64,000 nucleotides of DNA, from positions 70,094,624-70,158,623 of the forward strand of contig CM049308.1 of the NCBI GenBank assembly GCA_026874595.1, read 5' to 3'. A program made the position numbers and the translations under genes. This DNA comes from Sipunculus nudus (lineage: Eukaryota; Annelida; Sipuncula; Golfingiida; Sipunculidae). Under the pieces are notes generated by a model. It made no database searches and was not told the DNA's origin. It worked only from the letters and a program-made list of their open reading frames with translations. Shown here one piece after another: positions 58,601-64,000 of the stretch (within the stretch, counting starts at the first letter, position 1; every line of letters begins with the position of its first letter).

Positions 58601-61600
58601 CCACAAAAACCAGAAGCGTATCCCTAGAACAGTAGATATTTTTGTATGGCCCAAGCTTGGAAAATAATACAAACGTTTAATTTTAGTTAAGGAAAACAAG
58701 AAAATGTGCAACAGGGTGTGCAAGGACTTTTGCAACAAGGAAGCTCCAATGATAGCCGACCTTCCTTGTCCTCCCTGTAATTGTCCAGAAGACGCGTGCA
58801 AGGTAAGTTATACGGGTTTCATTCACACAACAGATCAAGCAAACGTATTCCAGATATCATATATTATTGTCATATTATCATAACACATGCCAACTTATGA
58901 AATTAATGTTACGTATTGTTAAGAAAAATTGATGTTTTTTTGCATGATCGACCACCATTGTTTTCCCTTTTATCTTTCTACAATGCACATGAGATTCTGT
59001 TAATTGTTTCAAAGCTATCGGGACGTCCATTAGCATCGTCAAATTGACACTGACGTCAGCCACAGGGAAACCTCCTGTGACTAAATATTCCAGAACTCAA
59101 AAAAGCTTAATATTTATGACATTGTCAGCACCAAATTTGCAGGGGAGAATGAAAACACATATTGTAATAGTTACGCCTTTTCTCAATGTTCCGTAAAGTC
59201 ACACTGAAGACCAGCCAATTACATTAGGACCAAGTCTCTGTTCTGTATGCAGGACTTCCTTGACATATTAGCAATGCTATATGCCTATATTTTTATCTAA
59301 CCTTCATCCCTCAAGAATTTTATATTTTCCACTGGAGAATGGATGAGTGAGATAGGGCTAAACTGAACGAAGATAAAACTGGAGTTATTATGAATGGAAT
59401 TCATTTTACCCTAAAGATAGTTGAGGATCTTAAAGAAAAGATTGGTGTTGATATTTTCTATCCAGCTAAATGGGTCTGAAAATTTCAGTTTTAGAGAGCA
59501 TATAAGTAAAGTATGCTGCGCTAGATATATCATGTAAAAATATTTGTACGGTGAAACATTATATCAATCAGATTCAAGGGAATTTTAAGCTATATCATTA
59601 GTCATGATTGATTACTGTCGATTATTGCAACAGTCGGCTCTTAGGTGCTTTTTAAAAGAAATAAAACCGTTTGAAGTATATCCAGAACGTGTGCTCGCCA
59701 TGAAACAGGTTTCCATTTCTTCACATACGGTTCGAGCAGGCAAAATGCTTTTCCTCTTATTTTCTTAATGGCCGAGGCAAGGTACGTGTTTTTTACCAAT
59801 TTGATTAGAAAAGAGTTCGCGAAATAGTACTTACAAAATAAAGCTCATTTTACAACCCTTTAAGGTTTTAGGGAAATTGTATCATAGCACACATTAGCAG
59901 CATCACAAAGTACTTTATTTGCAAAAATAAAAAAAATTTAATTTTAATTTAGTTTACTGGATCGGCACCAGATGGGGAAATTATCACTTAAACCTCTCTC
60001 AGTGGATATATGTGCTGTGTTTATATATTAACTGTCATTATTTTGTTCCGTCTCTATAACAGTCTCAAGGAAAATTTCACGTTTTTAGGTGATAAAATAA
60101 GGAGTAGAACGGAAATAATCCGTGATTTCTCTATCTACCTTATGAAACATGAATTAAAATAACTGAAAGGTCAGGGATACTATTGGATTAACACACGTTG
60201 CACTGCCGCCATTCCCACCGCCGCTGTAGACATTTTTTTTGACAAGATAAATAAAAATGTTTCAACTGATTTTTCTCAAAGTTTGCATGTGCATTGATAT
60301 TGATGATACGGCGATAATTTTTTTAATGGGACCATGATTTATAAATAATAAGCGAAAATGACCTTGAATATATGCATTTTGGGTAAAAATCACCGAAATC
60401 ATTGGATTACCAAAGAATGCCATGGCATGGATTTGAAAAAAAAATCAATATGATCTTAGAAATAAGACTAGTGGCACCATCTATAATGTTTTCATCGTTT
60501 GTGAGCCGTTTAATATCAGAACCACTTGACGACTCTGACTTGTTGTTCGATGTTTATCTACCAATCACTGCTACTTAACAAAATGTTAGCAAAAACACTA
60601 ATAAATAAATAGTTGATTAGTTTATTTGAAAATTTGTATTTTCATAAATGTTTGTCAGAGCCTCATGATCGATAGCTATATATGATGAACTATAACCTAG
60701 TTACGGCCAGTTACGGGCAGTTCCTTTAAAGAATGTCCCAAATCTATAACCTTCTTACTAAGGACACCTTTAATGCGGGCAAAATGACCGGTCCGGTTAC
60801 TGTCCGTTTTTAGGAGGTTCCACTTTATATGTGTGTGGGTGTCAGGGTTGGCTCTTATAACAGGGGTTCTTTAAAATAATTATTATTATAATTCCTTAAT
60901 CCAGCTATTACTATTATTATTAATATTATGTTTGTTCATCTGTTACTATTTGTGTCGTTAAAACTTGGCTTCTATCAATATTACATTAACTATTACTTAA
61001 CTATCAAATAAAGGGATGAGCATTCGTTTACCTTGTCCTCTAATAAGCCCCGATTGCCCGACAGAAATGTGTACTCACATATAATGCGTTTAATTTTTTC
61101 TGTAAATGAAGTTGCTGTGTTTTTTCTTCAGACAATGTTATGCCGACAAGGGAAGACCTGCGAGTCCAAAGTCGTCTGTTTTGGAAAGAGCAAGTGCCGC
61201 AGCAAAGGTCGCTGTAAAGGTGAGTCCATGCAGCCCCCTAGCCCCAGCCCCAAAAATGAAATACAGGATTATGTAGATTAATATAAGGAAATTACCATGC
61301 ACTCCTGTGTGTGCGTCTAGATCCATTTCGGCCCCCTGACATGAGAGAGTCCATGACTAGCGTACTGACTGTCAGAGTGCCGTTATATCTTTCACGAGGA
61401 ATACATTTTAAGGCCCTATGAGGATGCAATTATTTTTGTTATCTTTGACGTCTCATGGCCTACAGGTACGCTGCCAAATGACATAGAGAAGACCAATCGT
61501 TAGCTTTCTATACACATACCATGACTGAGAAAAAAATCCGTTTGAACACAGTACAAATTGGTTAATCCCTCCGCATGGTTGCTGAATTTCTGACCGCATG

Positions 61601-63626
61601 AACACAAGCATGGCAAGCAATGGTTAGTGAACGTCAGCAAACTTGCATGCGATACAGGAAATGACTTGTTCGATTAAGACTGAGTTTCAGTTTTGGTTGT
61701 TAGTTCACATGCATTATTTCGTATTAATGCTTAATCATTCGTAGCTTAATGTTAAGATCATGCGCTGTTTACCTCGATATCAATGCAACATGGTGGAAAA
61801 CCACTAAGATTCATTCCTCGATATGGCTTGTGTCAGGACTCAAGTAAGGCTTTCCAGCCAAAAACATAGTGCCTAAACTGAGTCGTATAATGACGGCTAG
61901 TGCGCGTTTGGTCCTCATAAGGCTTACTAAAAGTTGTATGTACCTTACAGCACTCCTTGTACGGCGTAGCGCCTCATACGCGTGTCCGGGGATCGAACTT
62001 TTCCGTTACTTACTGTAAACTCTTTTAAAGAGAAGGAGAAAAATGTCATTTACGATTATTCAGTGTTGGGCAAAAATGCAAGATGGTGGGTGGGAGTACT
62101 CGCCTCTGAGAATTTTTTACCGGAATCAAGCCATAAATCACAGCTTTAATTGCCATGATCAACGTATATTTTATATACACTTACAGGATTCGAACTAGGA
62201 TCGGTATATGCACATTTAGAATTCATACAGTCATTTTAAACGTGGTTGGAAGCAGGAACTCTAGTACAACAATGAAAAAGGATAATAATGTAATTAGTTT
62301 CCATTTGCTGTCCATGAATTTTCATTTATTCTACATGTATTATGTCAGGTCTGTTGCGGAAATAAGTTGGGTTTCTCCCTATTTTTGTGACCGTGTTCTA
62401 TGTAAATTATTATGAGGAATGACCGGGTTTATAGCGACCAGGTTTTTAGTGTTTAGGGGGTAAATTTTAGTTACATTCGTTTGGTATTTAATAAGTTTTT
62501 AATTATTTTCAAACCTCAATACGAAACGCGTTTCTTTGGGTTGTTACAGTTAGATGAGGGTAGCCGCTTTGTTTGGACACTGGTTGTGCGTTTTATCCGC
62601 CTGGCTACCCTCGTCGTGTCACAAGCTGTGTTTCAAAGCATTGGTTGACTTGTGACGTCATGTCACAGACGCTTGTACATGCTTGGAATGCTGGACATGT
62701 ACAGTTATAACATGTATATTAGGGACAGGTGGCTTGATGTTCGCTGGCAGGTTCACCGCAAAATGCCAATGTCCCTGACATTTGAAACATCTCTTGGCTG
62801 AGGAATGGTTGTATATTTTGTGACGTAGCATCGAATAACAGATGCATGCGCACCACGAGTAAACCAGGGCCAAATATAAATGTTCATCTTCATGTTAAAC
62901 ATAAGTATAAAGAAAATAAATTCCCCTAATGTGTACCACATTTTAACTGCCTGTCGCCATGGTGCTTTTTTTTTACCCATACTGGTCAAAAGCCCATGGC
63001 TAATTTAACCTCCTTTACTAGAGAGCAGGGATCTCAGTCACGCGTATTGCACAGTCATGCCTGAGCTACGACCTCCTGCAACCGCAATAAATCGTAGAAA
63101 ACAGGCGTTCGCAACGACAGACTGCGACTATTCGGCATAAAATCAGTTGCGGTCACAACAGGCGATCACACGAACCTGCGATTTTTCCTTCAATTATTTG
63201 CAACTTGTTACACAAATATCTTAAAACTACCTATGACCATCTTGAGACTAGTCGTTTTGAGGGTGCGATGGTCTTATAACTGTCATGAAACCAGCTTTAT
63301 GGTCGTAGAGAATGTGTAAGACCGTCGTAATACGTTATATCTTTGGTAAAAATAATCGTCCCCACTTAAACTGTGGCTCATTTTATTCTCCAATCCGTTG
63401 CCCTTCCCCGCACTACAAAATTATCCCGTTCTAGTATTTTGTCTTGTGCATGTTAGAAATAATAACTACACCATTCCAGGTCCGTGCGAAGGTAAACCTG
63501 AATGGAGCACTACCTACAACGCCAGGAAGTTCTGCGGCCATGGACCAAACCGCGAGGAATGTTCCCCGGGATACGAATGTGTAATTGCCCCAAATGATGC
63601 GTTCGCTGTGTGCTGTCCCCGAAAAG
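51936..63626 (+). CDS. Gene 2: paralogous Kunitz / single antistasin-like unit / lustrin-type protein (3' incomplete)
   Basis: Seven predicted exons join in frame to give 258 residues before the window ends: signal peptide (1 to about 20), Kunitz (Cys28 onward, P1 Lys38), one B-C-D-A unit (79-209) and a lustrin-type Cys domain (210-258). All intron phases match their counterparts in gene 1. The single unit is closest to unit 5 of gene 1 (six-residue B loop, 70-nt C exon, basic A exon). There is no micro-exon and no lustrin exon between Kunitz and unit; the lustrin exon comes after the unit instead. No stop or basic tail exon was seen before 63480, so the gene probably continues past 64000. 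Likely a secreted protease inhibitor. It remains possible that the last exon belongs to a further gene. Confidence 0.82.
51994..53827. other. Gene 2 intron 1
   Basis: 1.8 kb containing a minus-strand SINE body (52197-52480) and otherwise no recognised feature. Confidence 0.6.
52197..52480 (-). repeat. SINE body, minus strand (second copy)
   Basis: Its reverse complement parallels 30840-31040: CCCCACGACCGTG, CGAACGAGTGCGCCTTT, GACCCAGCAATGGG, CACACCCAGCACCTGCAG. The tRNA-like head is not evident, so this copy is truncated or very diverged. Confidence 0.65.
53828..54004 (+). CDS. Gene 2 exon 2: Kunitz/BPTI domain
   Basis: Phase 1-1 exon with all six Kunitz Cys in the same spacing as gene 1 (x8, x15, x7, x12, x3). 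The residue after Cys2 is Lys (GICKAAF), predicting a trypsin-type P1. Landmarks [10 protein letters not shown] and IYGGCGGN; the NST sequon is conserved with gene 1. Confidence 0.95.
55440..55745. repeat. C-run and (TA)n composite repeat
   Basis: C-runs at 55480 and 55682-55695 flank a stretch with (TA)n at 55642-55672; the ends resemble the C-rich parts of the (TA)n-linked family. Confidence 0.5.
56190..56690. repeat. TTTAAAGG-family element, copy 3 (core)
   Basis: Shares GTAAACACAGTCCGCATGTG and TTTACCATAACAAG with copies at 354-882 and 49748-50180; ends unclear. Confidence 0.5.
57047..57165 (+). CDS. Gene 2 exon 3: B (antistasin variant)
   Basis: Phase 1-0 exon, [18 protein letters not shown] then GCQTCEC and QCK. 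Near-copy of gene 1 exon 21, including the six-residue Cys loop. Acceptor tatgtAG, donor GTAAAA. Confidence 0.92.
57166..57643. other. Gene 2 intron 3
   Basis: 478 bp, nothing recognised. Confidence 0.6.
57644..57713 (+). CDS. Gene 2 exon 4: C (short form)
   Basis: Phase 0-1 exon of 70 nt, [10 protein letters not shown] to AHCIN, three Cys. Same length as gene 1 exon 22. The NKT sequon there is NHK here and so is lost. Acceptor aaccAG, donor GTACGT. Confidence 0.87.
57714..58686. other. Gene 2 intron 4
   Basis: 973 bp, AT-rich, nothing recognised. Confidence 0.6.
58687..58802 (+). CDS. Gene 2 exon 5: D
   Basis: Phase 1-0 exon, [15 protein letters not shown] then [10 protein letters not shown] and DACK, seven Cys. 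Same length as gene 1 exon 23. Acceptor ttttAG, donor GTAAGT. Confidence 0.9.
58803..61131. other. Gene 2 intron 5
   Basis: 2.3 kb holding a reverse-transcriptase fossil (59330-59760) and, near 60770-60826, one end of a probable mariner-type element (GGAGGTTCCACTT). No exon seen. Confidence 0.5.
59330..59760 (+). pseudogene. Decayed CR1/Jockey-like non-LTR retrotransposon fragment
   Basis: Broken frames read WMSEIG then, after a frameshift, [11 protein letters not shown], matching the WM..N.LKLN.DKTEV block that follows the catalytic box in this reverse-transcriptase group. Further on are [10 protein letters not shown] and DYCRLL, matching the H+I..VC and DYCN+LL motifs. Several stops; clearly dead. 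Confidence 0.68.
61132..61219 (+). CDS. Gene 2 exon 6: A (basic variant)
   Basis: Phase 0-1 exon, [10 protein letters not shown] then [15 protein letters not shown]; five Cys and strongly basic. Closest to gene 1 exon 24. Acceptor cttcAG, donor GTGAGT. Confidence 0.9.
61220..63479. other. Gene 2 intron 6
   Basis: 2.3 kb between the A exon and the lustrin exon. I looked for a basic tail exon like that of gene 1 and saw none. No repeat recognised. Confidence 0.5.
63480..63626 (+). CDS. Gene 2 exon 7: lustrin-type cysteine-rich domain
   Basis: Phase 1-1 exon with [11 protein letters not shown] and AFAVCCP landmarks and six Cys spaced like gene 1 exon 4. Acceptor ttccAG, donor GTTGGT (weak). 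It joins exon 6 in phase. The next exon would lie beyond the window. Confidence 0.82.
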
Positions 63627-64000
63627 GTTGGTAACTGTCACCTGGTGACAAATATTTGTGTATATGTAGCTTTATGATTGTGTACCGTTTATGTACATAT
63701 TTAGGGAAGCTCTGTGATTTTTTTTAAAATTCAGACAGCTGGTCTGACCAAAGTCACGTGAAAGGACACTGTTTTCAGTTAATATTTTTGATTAGTCTAT
63801 GAAAATGCGCGGTTCAGTAAGTGAAGGGTCTTGAAGTCTACGGGTCCTTTTGAAGGAAACCTGTGGCAGTAGAAAGACGAGTAAAAGCATAGAGAAAGAG
63901 GGAGAGAAAAAAAGGGAGAAGAGGGTTGGACCAAAAACATTGTGTCCAATCTGCTGCAGGAAGGGGAAATGAACAGACCCAGATGAAAGAAAAAGGCCAA
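63627..64000. other. Window end, presumed gene 2 intron 7
   Basis: 374 bp after the last exon; purine-rich near 63890-63930, no exon or poly(A) signal recognised. Confidence 0.5.

Overview
This is a eukaryotic nuclear window, most likely from a bivalve or another lophotrochozoan. The basis is canonical GT-AG introns, AT-rich non-coding DNA full of long (TA)n tracts, tRNA-derived SINEs, non-LTR retrotransposon fossils, and secreted proteins combining Kunitz, lustrin-type and antistasin-type cysteine-rich modules. The organism call is inference. Exon calls rest on reading frame, splice sites, intron phase and cysteine spacing.

The coding content is two head-to-tail paralogous genes on the + strand. 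Gene 1 (15644-47938) has 25 predicted coding exons, all joining in frame to give 852 residues: a signal peptide, a 24-nt micro-exon, a Kunitz domain (predicted P1 Arg), a six-cysteine lustrin-type domain, then five tandem copies of a four-exon unit, and a short Lys/Arg-rich tail. I call the exons of one unit B, C, D and A. B is an antistasin half-module, C and A are CPAG/DPC-type half-modules, and D is a divergent antistasin half-module. Exons alternate strictly between phase 1-0 (B, D) and phase 0-1 (C, A), so the array is built from symmetric two-exon modules. The predicted mature protein has about 130 cysteines. A poly(A) signal follows at 48078.

Gene 2 (51936 to beyond the window) encodes a signal peptide, a Kunitz domain (predicted P1 Lys), one B-C-D-A unit that most resembles unit 5 of gene 1, and then a lustrin-type exon. 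The lustrin exon lies after the unit here but before the units in gene 1. The pair looks like a tandem duplication followed by expansion or contraction of the unit array and reshuffling of the lustrin exon. By family knowledge both products are probably secreted multi-headed serine-protease inhibitors. Roles in immunity, haemolymph or mineralised matrix are guesses.

Layout: 1-15.5 kb is intergenic, with (TA)n tracts, two oppositely oriented LTR-like elements (5580-6295 and 8904-9663, the second nested in another repeat) and TIR elements. 15.5-48.1 kb is gene 1, whose introns hold a 24-bp-period minisatellite dense in AGGTCA, fold-back elements, a SINE and a reverse-transcriptase fossil. 48.1-51.9 kb is intergenic with small TIR elements. 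51.9-64 kb is gene 2, with an inverted SINE copy and a second reverse-transcriptase fossil in its introns.
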